NCBI GenBank assembly: GCA_944548615.1
Contig: OX155951.1
Coordinates: forward strand, 22,788,606 to 22,852,605
Source: Micropterix aruncella
Lineage: Eukaryota; Arthropoda; Insecta; Lepidoptera; Micropterigidae
Direction: 5' to 3'
Length of the DNA stretch: 64,000 bases
Numbering within the stretch: position 1 is the stretch's first letter; every line of letters begins with the position of its first letter. The notes below the pieces were generated by a model. The model had not been told where the DNA came from. It worked only from the letters and a program-made list of their open reading frames with translations, and did no database searches. The position numbers and the translations under genes are program-made. This document shows positions 11,511-22,815 of the stretch, piece by piece.

Positions 11511-11860
11511 TGGATTACGAGCAAGAAATGAAGGCGCTTCTAGATATAGGAGATATTAACACGTTCGAGAAGGTGAATTAGAACACCATGGCCAGAATTA
11601 CCAGATAGAAACGATAATTAATTCTCTCCGTTCTCTGCTACCCGCGAAACGTACAGCCATGAAAATTATATGGCTTGCTCAAAATCCACAAAGATAATGC
11701 TTCCCTGAGGCCGATTGTGAGCCAAATCGACAGCCCTACATACATATCATCTCTGTTGAAACACTTAGCAGGCGGTCTTCATCCATCACGGGCAAGACGA
11801 TGTGTTTTTTAAAGGACTCAAGGTATTTCGTAAGAACAAGAAGATATTTTTTAAAACAAT
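11511..11860 (+). pseudogene. Penelope-like element, reverse transcriptase scrap
   Basis: One frame reads DYEQEMKALLDIGDINTFEKV, three stops, then [19 protein letters not shown] and [20 protein letters not shown]; the next frame continues [11 protein letters not shown]. This is the PLE pattern of 'LL.D..TY', 'YGLPKIHK...LRPIVS...SPTY' and a following 'F(V/L)K(N/D)S..F'. The copy has stops and at least one frameshift and is dead. It belongs to a different PLE lineage from the copies at 37-53 kb, whose motif is LLPKIHKPNNPGRPIVAS. Confidence 0.75.
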
Positions 11861-12660
11861 ATTATGTTATTACACAACAATGAAACTAGCCATTTGCGAA
11901 AATAAATATAAAAAACCTACCTTATAGAAATACAAAAACTATGATATGAATACTGAAACTAAGGTATGAACCTACCTTATAGAAATACAAAAACTTATAA
12001 TGTGCCTACATTGTACCGTTAACGAATATATTATTTAATGATTTAGGAAATAAAATAGAACTAGGAACTATGAACGTTATGGGACATAAATCGAGTTGTT
12101 TACTCTGTACGTCTACGAATAACACAATTCTGCTCAAATTATAACATTTATGACTCAAGTTCTCAAATTCTAATAAATGAGTAGATTGCTATTACCGTTA
12201 CGTTTCGACAAATGGTGTAATCGGTAATATTTCGATAATGGATACATTATGTAATCTGTACGTGCTTCTTGGTTAACGATCCACCGATACAAATACAACT
12301 TTAATCTAGTTAGTTAGGTACAGGATTAGGCAAACCCACTAAGAAATATCGAAATTAGGTCTCAAATTAATATATTTATGCCATACAATTTGCTTAGGGA
12401 TCGTCCATTAATCACGTGAGACTCGAAAGGGAGGGGGGGTGGTCGGAAAAATCACGAAATATCGCAAGGGATGACGAGGACTGTAGTGAGATATCACGTG
12501 TATTTATTTTTTTGTTGAACGCTCTTCGTGACACCTCCTTACCCGATTTTGCAGTCGTCCAGTCGCGTATGTATTCCGAAGCCTCAAGAGCATGATGGCA
12601 AAACGTTTGCTACATTTTTTCTGCGTCGGTCTTTTTCGCCCGGGCCATACTGCCGGGAAA
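11861..12660. other. No gene seen; MITE-like piece near 12397-12505
   Basis: At 12397-12505 a segment begins GGGATCGTCCATTAATCACG, contains a G-run and ends in ATATCACGTG, so CACGTG bounds it on both sides. It may be a decayed MITE. Nothing else was recognised. Confidence 0.3.
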
Positions 12661-12662
12661 TG

Positions 12663-12742
12663 CCGTTAATTATCGCGATGATGGGCATTTAACGTTCGTG
12701 TGGCCACCCTTTATCGCGATAATTTTACAACGGCATTAACAT
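12663..12742. repeat. Short imperfect hairpin
   Basis: AATGCCGTTAATTATCGCGA at 12660 is mirrored by ATCGCGATAATTTTACAACG followed by GCATT at 12715-12738, with a loop of about 35 bp. No role is suggested. Confidence 0.5.
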
Positions 12743-12884
12743 TGCCGTTTGACGTTAGGCGATAGCTCGGGTGGCGGTGCATCAAAGATTTTAACGTGAG
12801 AATTAATGCGTTGGAGCGGCCACACTACGTTTGCAATTGTGCAATGCGAGCGCGACGGGATCGCACACGTTTGTCTTCGGATTA

Positions 12885-12990
12885 CCGACACATTAATATG
12901 TAGTGGACTAACGTCATTGTGTCTAAAAGTCATTGTGATTCTCGAAATTATGCAAACAGAGCCATGTCTGTGGGATCCGAGACACAAGTT
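12885..12990 (+). pseudogene. Possible MADF-domain relic
   Basis: The frame reads LKVIVILEIMQTEPCLWDP then RHKL, close to the opening of MADF domains (an 'I..v...PcLWD..h..Y' pattern), which are DNA-binding domains often carried by insect transposon and chromatin proteins. The rest of the domain is not present. Chance similarity is possible. Confidence 0.25.
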
Positions 12991-12998
12991 ACAAGAAT

Positions 12999-13580
12999 CG
13001 TGCACTCCTCAACAGACACCAAATTTCGTATCCGCATTCAATTATTATAGCCCGTTATAAGTTTTATCATGACATGGCTGCTGAGCTAAGAGTTGGCTCC
13101 CGACGAGGGGACTCCTCAACGGTCAACAGCATAGTCACGAAATTTTGTACACGCATTCAATTATGATAGCCCGATCTATGTTCCACCTTGGCATGGCTGC
13201 TGCCCCCAGGGTTGGCTCCCGACGAGGGGACTCCTCAAAGGTCAACAGCACAGACACGAAATTTTGTTTACGCATTCAGTTATGATAGCCCGTTCTAACT
13301 TTCATCATGACATGACTGCTGAGCCCAGGGTTGGCTTCGAACCAGGGGACTCCTCAACGGTCAACAGCAAAATACGAAATTTTGTATACGTATTCAATTA
13401 GGATAGCCCGTTATAAGTTTCACCGCGACAGGGCTGCTGCACCCAGGGTTGGCTTCAAACCAGTGGACTCCTCAACGGTCAACAGCAAAAACAAGAAATT
13501 TTGTATACGTATTCAATTAGGATAGCCCGTTCTGAGTTCCACTATGATATGATATGGCTGCTGCCAGGGTTGTCTCGAGA
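12999..13580. repeat. Tandem array, five copies of a ~119-bp unit
   Basis: The (C/T)ATTCA anchor falls at 13035, 13154, 13273, 13391 and 13510, i.e. steps of 119, 119, 118, 119. Each unit contains GATAGCCCG, GGCTGCTG and CTCCTCAA.GGTCAACAGC. No coding function; short frames across it are by-products. Confidence 0.85.
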
Positions 13581-13857
13581 CAAAGAATTTTAATAAAAGC
13601 TTGTTTTAATAAAATATGTTCATATAATAAAAAAATACACTTATGAAATACAGTGTAGCAGCGCCAACGTCTATCTTGTCTGAAATTCCAGTAACATTAA
13701 CCGCATGAAACCGCCTTCGCGCGCAAAAAACTGCGCTGCAACTTTTTGGTCGATTTTGTAAATAACTACTGACAATATCGTTTTTTCATGAATTCCCTCT
13801 TATTATATAGTATTCAATCAGGTTAGTCGTGTATATTATATATTTATGTGTTATATA

Positions 13858-14195
13858 TGGGGGACGGCCGAAACGGTTACGCTCAGATCTGTCAAACGAC
13901 GCAAAATTAACGTAAGGGAGAGGACCGCGCAAGCAACCTCAAACTCGTAACCAATCGAGAGACCGGAGTAATCTGGTCGCAATTGGAAGTAAGGGCGCGA
14001 GTGTAAGCCTGCTGGGTAACATACCTGGTTATCTCGCGGATAAGGCGTTGGCCTCTTACGGGCATGTGGCGGAGCTTGATGGTGGACTGTTTGGTCCAAG
14101 TCTTCTGCGTTCACTTCACGGGAGATAAAACGACCAATGGCTAAAACTTCCTGAGGTGATGGGTTCGCCCGTTGTAGTGGAAAGCTCTACTTGAA
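13858..14195 (+). repeat. GC-rich interspersed repeat, family G, copy 1
   Basis: Shares GGTCGCAATTGGAAGTAAG, AAGTCTTCTGCG and CACTTCACGGGAGATA with the copy at 17.2 kb (opposite strand), and GGGTTCGCCCGTTGTAGT with the end of the copy at 28.8 kb. The family is GC-rich against AT-rich surroundings. I cannot classify it. Confidence 0.65.
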
Positions 14196-14279
14196 AATGC
14201 TTATATTAGATATTGGGTAGAAAAATAAGAGTTAATGAATGAAATAGAGGTGTAGAATATAAGACCAGATAACATATAA

Positions 14280-14485
14280 ATAGAATAGAAAACGAATTTA
14301 CCGCGTGAAATTTGTAGCACCCGACGTTTCGGTGACGTTGCAGTCGTCGTTGTCAAGAGTAGACTACCCTTGACAACGGCGGCTGTAACGTCACCGAAAC
14401 GTCGGGTGCTACAAATTTCACGCGGTAAATTCGTTTTCTATCCTATTTATAATGTCAAACAACCGCGATAGTCTTCGATTTTATA
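14280..14485 (+). mobile_element. 206-bp palindromic retroelement-like unit, copy 1
   Basis: The two halves are nearly perfect inverse complements about 14366. The unit sits between identical 14-bp direct repeats CAGATAACATATAA (14266-14279 and 14486-14499), a target duplication longer than DNA transposons usually make. The right end carries an extra single-arm tail with AACAACCGCGATAGTCTTCG. The second half contains CTTGACAACGG and CCGAAACGTCGGG. The same unit occurs at 57650-57856. I infer a non-autonomous retroelement, possibly derived from a PLE terminal repeat. Confidence 0.75.
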
Positions 14486-14499
14486 CAGATAACATATAA

Positions 14500-15200
14500 T
14501 TTGTTTCTATACAAAATCACCTCAACCGTCGCCCTAATTGTGAAGTGAGCTAAGCTACATTTGAGCAATATTGTGTTATGCCAATATACAATCCTGATCA
14601 GAATTAAACGTATGCCGATTACGCCAGAGAAAAGATATGTGTTATTCACAAGTGTGAAGTATCTGTCCATAATATTTTTGTCGGAGGAATAGAGGAATAT
14701 TACTTTTTACTACTGAAAGCTGGGTAGGCAATCTCTTGGCAATTTATGGGAGTGAAAAGACGTAAGGCGCATACAGGCCAGTTCGGTTGGCTACCTGCGG
14801 AAGTGAAAATAAGTACGCCACATACGCGCCGAGGCATATAAGAATGATAGTGTTCGACTGCATTGAGCTGTCGCCGCTTTAAAAAAGACAAAACTCTGCT
14901 GATCTGGACTGTCAACTTATGATAACTTTAGCCGATTAGATAATTATCTAAAATTATTATAATTACATGCGTCTAATAACCACATAAATATGGAAACATA
15001 TTATATAATTATAACGTACCTAGATATTAAATACAATACTTTGTAATATGATTAATTTATTTATTGTATCCATTATTCTTAAGTATTACATTTCACCTTT
15101 ATTGATATTCTAACTATAATTTTAATACGAATATTAAAACTTTGGTGAAGGAAAAAAGTATCCGTCCATTAGTAATAAACTAATATAGCAAAAGAGTATC
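14500..15200. other. No gene seen
   Basis: AT-rich, no coding similarity and no repeat recognised. Confidence 0.35.
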
Positions 15201-15209
15201 AAGGGTTAA

Positions 15210-15930
15210 GTGTTGATATATGCTGATTATGGCAATAAGGATATATCCAAGCAATTATTTTTCAGGTAAGCTAAGTTATTTTTCAGGTAAGATAAATGGT
15301 AAAGTTATTAACAACCAAAGATACGCAGATGACACCGTTTTGCTAGCCTCAACAGAACAAGACTTGCAACTCATATTAGACAGAGTACATGAATGCAGGG
15401 CTAAACATGAATGTCTCGAAGACCAAATTTTTAGTTATATCAAAAAGCAAGACCTAAACCCCAGATTCAAACCGTCAGGTTCGGATTTAGAGCGAGTCCG
15501 GCAGTATAAATACCTCGGTGCGTGGGTAAACGAAGAATGTAACTGCGAACAAGAAATTCGTACCCGGATTGAAATCGCCCTAGCATCCTTTAAGAAAATG
15601 GAAAAGGTAATATGCGAGAGGAAACTTGACATCAAGCTCCGAATACGAATTCTCCATTGCTATGTGTGGCCTGTGATGTTTCATGGTAGCGAAGCTTGGA
15701 CCCTGAAAGCTGACACCCAGAAGCGTCTTGAAGCATTTGAGATATGGTGCTACCAGAGAATGCTCCGCATTAGCTGGATCCAGACAGTTTCCAATGTTAG
15801 AGTACTCCAACTTGTCGGTAGAGATCGCGAACTTTTTACACAAACTTAAGCAAAGGAAAGTGGCGTACCTGGGCCAAGTGCTGAGACATGAGCGATACCA
15901 ACTGCTTCAACTCATTATTATGGGATGGGT
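15210..15930 (+). pseudogene. LINE reverse transcriptase C-terminal half
   Basis: Starts just before the catalytic motif (NNQRYADDTVLLASTEQDLQ) and continues with YKYLGAWVNEECNCEQEIRT, the LDIKLRIRILHCYVWPVM strand and FEIWCYQRMLRISWIQTVSN. A frame change near 15830 leads to LKQRKVAYLGQVLRHERYQL. The upstream part of the RT and the endonuclease are missing. A 16-bp stretch, TTATTTTTCAGGTAAG, is duplicated at the 5' edge (about 15257-15292). The Trp/Tyr-rich tail differs from the 4.2-kb and 5.7-kb LINEs, so this is a third lineage. The copy is dead. Confidence 0.8.
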
Positions 15931-15959
15931 GTTGACCCGTGAGTTTGACCGACACTAAA

Positions 15960-17180
15960 TTCATGGGTCTTAGTGGCAACAGGGCGGGCCCATTAGCCCC
16001 CAGGCGGATAGACAATAACTTCATTTTAATGTTAATTTCGCTAGTTTTATGTAAATTAAAGACGCTTTGCATTAGCCTAGGTCGCGCCAACGTTAAAGAA
16101 CATTTACCTAGTTACATACATAGGACACAGATTATAGTTGAAGTAACCTTTAGGTTTTTGATTCCCTTTTAATACAAATAGTTTCTCCCTGTTGTTTTAA
16201 TTTCAAACTGCAGAAAGGAACCGTGCGATTTGGTTTCATTGTGTCGTTATATAATCAAAAAAGAAATATATTCAATGATTGCTCTGAAAGTTCTATAATT
16301 TTATTTTTTGGAATAATGGTAGAACTAAATGGTAAAATAAATTGAAATAAATTGCTTATAAGTTCCATTAAGGGTATGTCCGGAAAACCAGTCATATATT
16401 ACCCGCTTTGCAGCGTTTGTAGTATTTCTATGTAGTCTTCGTCAAAAAATTATAATAAGCAATATTTTTATTTTTAAAGGTTTATTGTAATTGCTGCAAA
16501 TAAATCATTACCAATAATATAAATTATTATAATTCTAAAAATACTTACCATAAATCTTGAATTGTTTCCAAAACAAAGTTTTATATTTTTTTATTGACTT
16601 GCACAATCACATTAAATTCACTTTAATCTCACAAAATAGTGGACATCAAATAGAAAGAATAAAATAAAGTACTAACTCACTTGCGTGTGGGATTCACTAA
16701 GGGGTCGCGTTTGTGATTTACGCGGGAAATCTCGGAAAGTAGAGTGGGGTAAACGGATGCCGCGTGCCACGCTCTATAGGAGGGTGTCCGCCGTGCTGAG
16801 CGTCTCGACGCCGCTTCACGACTAAACGCGTCGGCGAAGCGAACCGCATCGGCCTCGCTGAAAATTGCCGCCCGTATCGGCGACTGATGCGCAGCGACCC
16901 CCAGTTTTCGCTATTCCATACCGTCGGTGTCATGCCAAAAACACGAAATGGATATTTACAGTTCACCGTCGTACTCAGTATTTTATTAGCAAATAAAGCT
17001 AAGAACCTGTTTATGTCCTCACGACAAGCGAGCTAAACTACACGCGGGATAAGGTACCCAGCGGTTAAGGAGATATATACAGATATATTTGCCTCACATA
17101 TACGCTAAGGATCGCGTTTATGGGACAATATAGGTAACACTTATTTGTTTTTTTCTTTATCAATAACAATTACAAATAGA
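15960..17180. other. No gene seen
   Basis: The first part may be the 3' UTR of the preceding LINE. The GC-rich stretch at 16720-16960 gave no recognisable protein. Confidence 0.35.
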
Positions 17181-17184
17181 GTTG

Positions 17185-17770
17185 TCAACTACAACGGGCG
17201 AAGCCGTCACCTCAGGAAGTTTTAACGATTGTTCGTTCTATCTCCCGTGAAGTGACCGCAGAAGACTTGGACAAAACAGGCCACCGTGAAGCTCCGCCAC
17301 TTCCAATTGCTCTTACTTCCAATTGCGACCAGATTACTCCGGTCTCTCGATTGGTTAGGAGCTCGAGGTCGCTTGCTCGGTGATTTCACCCTTACGAAGC
17401 GGTGAAAAGGTGTAACCGAATCTATCGCGGACCACGGCATCCTTTGCCCGGCTGTTCACCCAGGATCGGGTAGCCGATGGTCGTTTCAAGAGCAGTCGCC
17501 GTAAGGTCCGGAACCACCCCCACTCTATAGGAAACAGTACTGCTTCCAGACTCCCCCGACTGTTAGTCAGAGTGCACAATCGATTGGCTTACGCCGCACG
17601 GTGCGCAGACCGTCCAGGAGCGCTAGAAGGTTGACTCCTAGGGGAAACTAGCCCTAAGGCCAGAATCTTGCCCGGGCTGGCACTTTGTGTGGAGCACTGA
17701 ACACAAAGTGGAGTGAACACCTGCCCGGGCTGGCACTTTGTGTGGAGCACTGAACAACCCCGAACATGGG
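17185..17770 (-). repeat. GC-rich interspersed repeat, family G, copy 2
   Basis: Read on the minus strand this copy aligns with the plus-strand copies at 28.1-28.8 and 38.65-39.0 kb: GCGCTCCTGGACGGT, TGCGCACCGTGCGGCG, CTCTTGAAACGACC, GTGGTCCGCGATAGATTCGG and a terminal GCCCGTTGTAGTTGACAA. A 34-bp block starting GCCCGGGCTGGCACTTTGTG is duplicated with a 53-bp period at 17670 and 17723. Confidence 0.7.
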
Positions 17771-17889
17771 TCTTCGTGACCAACTCAGCAAGGGCCCATT
17801 AGCTCCCCCACAAAAACAATTACAATGCTTTAAAATTTACCTTTTTAAAAACTAATGGCGAATCAATACCTCTGCCAGATCTGAAATGG

Positions 17890-18005
17890 TAAATGTTTCC
17901 CAACTTAACCTGTTTAAGGGTGTTACAAAGAACCGGTTTCTACTAAAGTAACCCGTTTACTAAATTAACCAGTTACTAAAGTGACCCGTTTAAGGGTCGT
18001 CTTTT
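17890..18005. repeat. Degenerate tandem of a ~17-bp motif
   Basis: Variants of CTAAAGTAACCCGTTTA recur several times. Short, low-copy and of no obvious function. Confidence 0.5.
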
Positions 18006-18482
18006 TCTTATTCTATAAACAATAAAATTAAACAAATATCAAGATAAGGCAAAAGGCACAATAATAATTCTATTTTTCCTTTTTTATACAAACCTTAGAC
18101 AATAAAATACTAATACTAAAAGAATAGCAAAAAGAGCCATAACAAACTAGGAATTATTATAATTAATACACACGATAGATTATATATGTACATTCAATTA
18201 ACTACACTCACATATACACACATATGCGCACACAAAAAGAATAAACTTCAAAATATTAATACTACATATGTACAAGTAAAAAGACTTACTGTCTTATTTA
18301 GAATGGTTGCTTAAAATTTGGGATCGAGCTTAGCGACCGTCCAACGAAAATCGTTATTTAGAATCGTTGCTTAGCACTAAACAATCGCTTAGCGGCCGTC
18401 GTTCATAAACGTCACTTTACGCACGCGACAGGCCAGGTTTAACGAGTACTTATCTTTGTCCTAGTCTTGTTTTTGCCGCGTA

Positions 18483-19819
18483 ATGGGCGAATTAGAAAAT
18501 TTTTTAGAGTTTTCGAGGAATTTGACGGTGTTTGGTCCTCGCAGAACTGCGAAACCGTATAAAAAACGGTTCGATCCGTTTACAGAACTTACTGAAGAAG
18601 AGTTTCGCTCCAAGTATCGGTTCACCAAAGCTAATTTGATGAAAATCGTGGATATGGTGAGAGGACAGCTACAGGGAGGCGGAAAAGGAGGTCAAATTAA
18701 GCCCGAGCTTCAAGTAGCAGCTGCTATACGGTCATGGGCACGAAATGAGGTAAATAAAAAACTTTGATAAGCTTTCTTTCTTGTTTCATATCCCGTTGCA
18801 TTTTCATATCCCACTTTTTCTAACTACCATATGGTTTTGTATTTGTTACCAGATCCAAGATGATTGTGCCGATGTCCACGGTTTTAGCCAGCCCACAATT
18901 TCTGTGATCAGAAAGCGCGTTGCAGAAGCGATTGCATCACATTCTCGCCGGCATATCAAGATGCCCACTACCCAAAGAGAGCAAGATGCAATGATTGCAG
19001 AATTTGCAGCTATTCGTGGCTTTCCACAGGTTTTAGGCGCAATTGATTGCACACATATTAGGATAAGAAAAGTTGGCGGGGAAATTGGCCAATACTACAT
19101 TAATAGAAAAAAATTCTATTCGCTTAACATTCAAGTAAGCGTGCACTTAGTCCATATTTTGTTTTTTTTTTGTATTATCTGCTTAGGTACGTACGTATAA
19201 TGCCTATATTACATTTATTGACAGGTGGTTGGTGACGCTAATTTGAAAATCTGTGACATAGTGGCATCATACAGAGGGAGTACTCACGATGCTCGAATAT
19301 TCCGGGAAAGCCGCATAAAGGATCGATTCGAAGAAGGAGAATTTCGGGGCCGTCTTTTAGGAGATTCCGGTTATGGGTGCACCAACTATTTATTTACGCC
19401 GATACTGCGGCCGGCAAATCGACATGAGGAGGCCTATAACACGGCGCACATAGCTACTAGAAATACGGTCGAAAGATTGTTCGGAGTATGGAAGCAGAGA
19501 TTTTGGTGTCTGCTGCGAGGGATGACAGGTTCCCTCGAGACGATCAAAACTACCATTGTGGCCCTGGCAGTGCTACATAACATGGCAATTGATTTTAAAG
19601 AAGAAAATCTTGGTGCGATTATTTAATATAAGTATAGGGCCATTTGCCCTTATAATTCCATCTTATAAACACTAATTTCAGTATTACAATTTCATTACAG
19701 GTGGAAATCCAGAGGAACCCGCTGGTGATAATGGGGAAGGATCTGAATTAATCGGTGTGGAACCAGTTGGAATCTTAGGAGACGTCAACAGACAGATTTT
19801 TATTCGAAACTTTTTTTAA
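18483..19819 (+). CDS. Harbinger DDE transposase, four exons, 351 aa
   Basis: Exons 18483-18749, 18853-19134, 19225-19612 and 19701-19819 join in phase (0, 0, 1) through GT-AG introns to 352 codons with stop. Exon 2 carries the HTH-like stretch FSQPTISVIRKRVAEAI and the first catalytic Asp (VLGAIDCTHIRI, about residue 154). Exon 3 carries the second Asp (LLGDSGYGC, about 230) and the Glu (NTVERLFGVWKQRFW, about 266), a DD35E spacing by hand count. The C-terminus GDVNRQIFIRNFF is typical. These enzymes cut and paste the element at TWA sites and need the partner Myb-like protein for nuclear import and terminus binding. The weakest join is the last donor (G|GTGCGA). No lesions were seen. Confidence 0.92.
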
Positions 19820-20060
19820 TTACTGTACATATTAAAGTCATTTGAGATACATATTAAACTTACTTACGTTACATATTACACTTAATTATGTTACATATTA
19901 AACTTATTTGTGTTATATATTGAACTTATTTAAGATACATATTAAACTTATTTACGTTAAATATTAAACTTATTAATGATACATGCTAAACTTACTTACG
20001 ATACATATTAGTTACAACTTCTTAATATTAATGATATATATTAAACTTACTTACAATACA
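19820..20060. repeat. ~24-26-bp minisatellite between the two Harbinger genes
   Basis: The motif ACATATTAAACTTACTTACG recurs about eight times with variation between the two stop codons. It may carry both 3' UTRs. Confidence 0.7.
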
Positions 20061-20076
20061 TCCTCATTTAACTTTT

Positions 20077-22345
20077 TCAATAACAATTTTTTTTTAACAT
20101 CTTATTTTCTAATTTTAAATCTAAAAGAATAAGCTTCTTTTCGTGTTGAATACGGTTTTGCTGGTGTATTTCCACTTCTCTCGCTTCTCTGGCGTCCAGA
20201 TGCTTTTTTTGTAGCTCAAATAATTGTCTTTTCAGCGCATCTTCAAGCTGAAATTAAATAAAAACAGGCATTATTTTTTACCCTGTACACGTTTATCATT
20301 CCTCTACAGTGAGCATCTAACTGGGCAACTAAATCTTAGCATTCTTTCCATTACATATCAGATTTCAACATTTTGCTGATACGGCACATATCTATAGTTG
20401 TCTTGAGGGCCGAGTCGCTCTATGACAGCGAGAACTCACTTAAGCCACAGTATACCAGGACAGCAGCTTCTCTTAGAACAAATTGAAATCAAGGTGAGCT
20501 ATGTCACGAATCATAAGGGCTTGCATATGGCAGCCAGATTTCTGCTACTCAGCCAAATGGTTCGAAAAATTCGCCAACCTTCACCCGCGCGTAATGCTAA
20601 TCAAAGGCATTTGTCGAGACATCCCTCCGCTAACTCCCCTCGCACCCTACCTCTGCATTGCGCTGTCGCTCGAGAGTGCGTCTAATGTTCTCTCTGGGTG
20701 AAAGGTGAGAGCGGCAGACGGAGATTGCAGAAAATTTGCTAGCCGACGGCTAGTCTAATATAATGAATAAAACATTCATATGTATCTTACTTTGTCCGAC
20801 TTATTATTAAAAATCTTTGTCGGTCTTGTCTTGGGGACTCTCGGCTTATTAACTCTCGGAGTGCTCTGAAATTATTAAAAAATATATTATGATATTGAAT
20901 TAATAATCAGCATTAAGAATTAACAGAAAAAAATATACATACTTCAGCTGGTTCATCCAATTTGCCCATTTCTTCCTCCATTCTATCTAGGAAATGGACT
21001 GTCGTACCAACCAACTAAAATAATAAATCATGGATTATATAACAGCTCACTAGAACAATCATGTATTAAACATGGGTTTAAACATGTAAACTATGGAGGA
21101 TTAGTGTGTGGCAACACTCACTGTGTAGCTTTGATGATCTGCGACTACTGAGCAGTCAGCCAGATCTTCCAAACGTCCGTCCGTCGTCCAATCATCAGCG
21201 GATACCTGTGTGATCATTGACTGGTCGATACACATATCATTCTCTGCATGCTGTAAATTGATATATTTTTTTGTAGAAAGTTTCTGTATTCATGACAATT
21301 ATTTAAAGTAAAATTTTATAACGCTTACATTATTGCTGTCGAATCTATTGCTATCGACAGCAAACTCATCCGGCATCAACTCCACCATTTTTAAGTCCTC
21401 CGGCGAAGGACTCGGAGGTCTTGGGCCACCACCAGTCTTCTTCGAGGCCTTTTTGTGGTCGCATAAAACTTTTTTAGTGGCCATCTTCATATTCTGCCAC
21501 TGTTTTTGCATTTGTGGCAAATCCCGAGGCCGGCAATTTAATTTGTTGAATCTGAAAGTTAAAGAAATAAAATATATATGTAAATCTTGTCATTCAGTCA
21601 GTTAGAAAAAGTCTGCAGAATCTTAAATTCCCATATTTCTAGATAGGTAGGCTCTTACAGCCAAAATTTAACTACTATAAAAATTGTTGTAAACGTGTTA
21701 TCTTACTACAACGGTTTTACGTCGCAATACCTTAAAACATATTCTGATGAAACAATCTGATTCATGTTTATATTCTATTATATTCTACATAAGTAGGTAT
21801 TAAAACGTTTTTCACCTGTCAAGGACTTGCTTCCAAGCTTCCTTTTTTCGGCCGTTGCTGTTCGTTGTGACATCTTTATCCTCGATCACATCAATGTTCT
21901 CCAAAATTAATCGCTTAAGTATTTCCTGAAAAAAAACAGACAAATGACAAAAAAAAAGGATTACAATAAACAACTTTGCTGGGGTTTCTAATATGACTGC
22001 AGCCTTTTCTCGATATTTTAATACTACTACCATGATAAATGCTCTACCACACGAGTTGCTAGGTTATGTAAGGTTATTTTTGCCAAAATTATAATTTACC
22101 GACATTGTATACGATACAATCTAAAATTATAATTTTCGTTTATGTCGTATACAATGATTGTTATAATTCACGAGTCGGATTACGATGAATTCTTATTAAA
22201 ACAAAACCATGATCCTTTGCTCACATACGAAAGGCAGCCGGTCTCGAAAGTTGAATACGTAAATGAAATGATTTCAAACCTTTTCTGCATCGTCCCAATT
22301 TGCAGATCTCTTCCTTTTTTGGTCGGGCATATTTTTGTCAGACAT
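20077..22345 (-). CDS. Harbinger Myb/SANT-like DNA-binding protein, seven exons, 281 aa
   Basis: Exons 22345-22280, 21925-21816, 21551-21329, 21250-21122, 21014-20943, 20865-20791 and 20247-20077 join through GT-AG introns to 846 nt with no stop before TGA. The N-terminus MSDKNMPDQKRKRSANWDDA runs into a zeste-like Myb/SANT domain spread over exons 1-3 (EILKRLILENIDVIEDKD, RKKEAWKQVLDRFN, MQKQWQNMKMATKK, then a KTGGGPRPPSPSP linker). The last exon is a charged helix with Gln/Leu/Lys (LEDALKRQLFELQKKHLDAR and on), probably a coiled coil for dimerisation. This is the second ORF of Harbinger elements, which recruits the transposase to the ends. It is convergent with the transposase and about 260 bp from it. 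Confidence 0.9.
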
Positions 22346-22670
22346 TTCTTTAAATTCTCTTGAAAACAGCGGAATATCTCGACACGACCACTGGACACGA
22401 CGAAACAAAACGACGCCACAAAAATGCAAAGCTACCACGTGGCTACCACAAAGCTACTTTGACAGATAGCGTTGTGCGTTGTACAGCCGTAAAATAGCTG
22501 GTTACCAGTGGCTATATCGCGGTTTCGAGCGCTAACGCATTGCTTAGTTAAGTCACCGTTAGGATGCGTTTCTAAATAACAAATTTTTGGACGGCGTCTT
22601 AACGAGATAAACGTCACTTATCTAAGACACCACTAAACGACAGCTTAAGCAACCATTCTAAATAAGACCG

Positions 22671-22815
22671 TTAATTTATAAAAAGGTTTAAATACGAATT
22701 TACTACGTCAATTCTGTAGTACCCGACTTTTTGACGATTTTGCAACCGCCGTTGTCCAGGGTAGACTGAACCTTTTTTACAAATTTTTATAAAGTCAAAC
22801 AACCGCGATACGAAA
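22671..22815. repeat. Decayed copy of the palindromic unit
   Basis: Immediately beside the Harbinger right end, TATAAAAAGGTTTAAATACG leads to GTAGTACCCGAC, GCAACCGCCGTTGTCCAGGG and GTCAAACAACCGCGATA, matching parts of the 206-bp unit at 14.3 and 57.7 kb in the same order. Most of one arm is deleted. Confidence 0.6.

Larger units (their letters stand above)
18289..22670 (+). mobile_element. Complete PIF/Harbinger transposon, 4,382 bp
   Basis: The ends are inverted: TCTTATTTAGAATGGTTGCT at the left (18292) and its complement at the right (ending 22667), each preceded by two or three further bases (CTG left, CGG right on its strand). A TTA triplet flanks both sides (18286-18288 and 22671-22673), the usual Harbinger target duplication. 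A second ATTTAGAAT.GTTGCTTA block lies inside the left end at about 18355. Inside are two convergent multi-exon genes, a DDE transposase and a Myb/SANT-like protein, both open throughout. Termini, TSD and both genes together make an autonomous copy likely. Confidence 0.92.
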
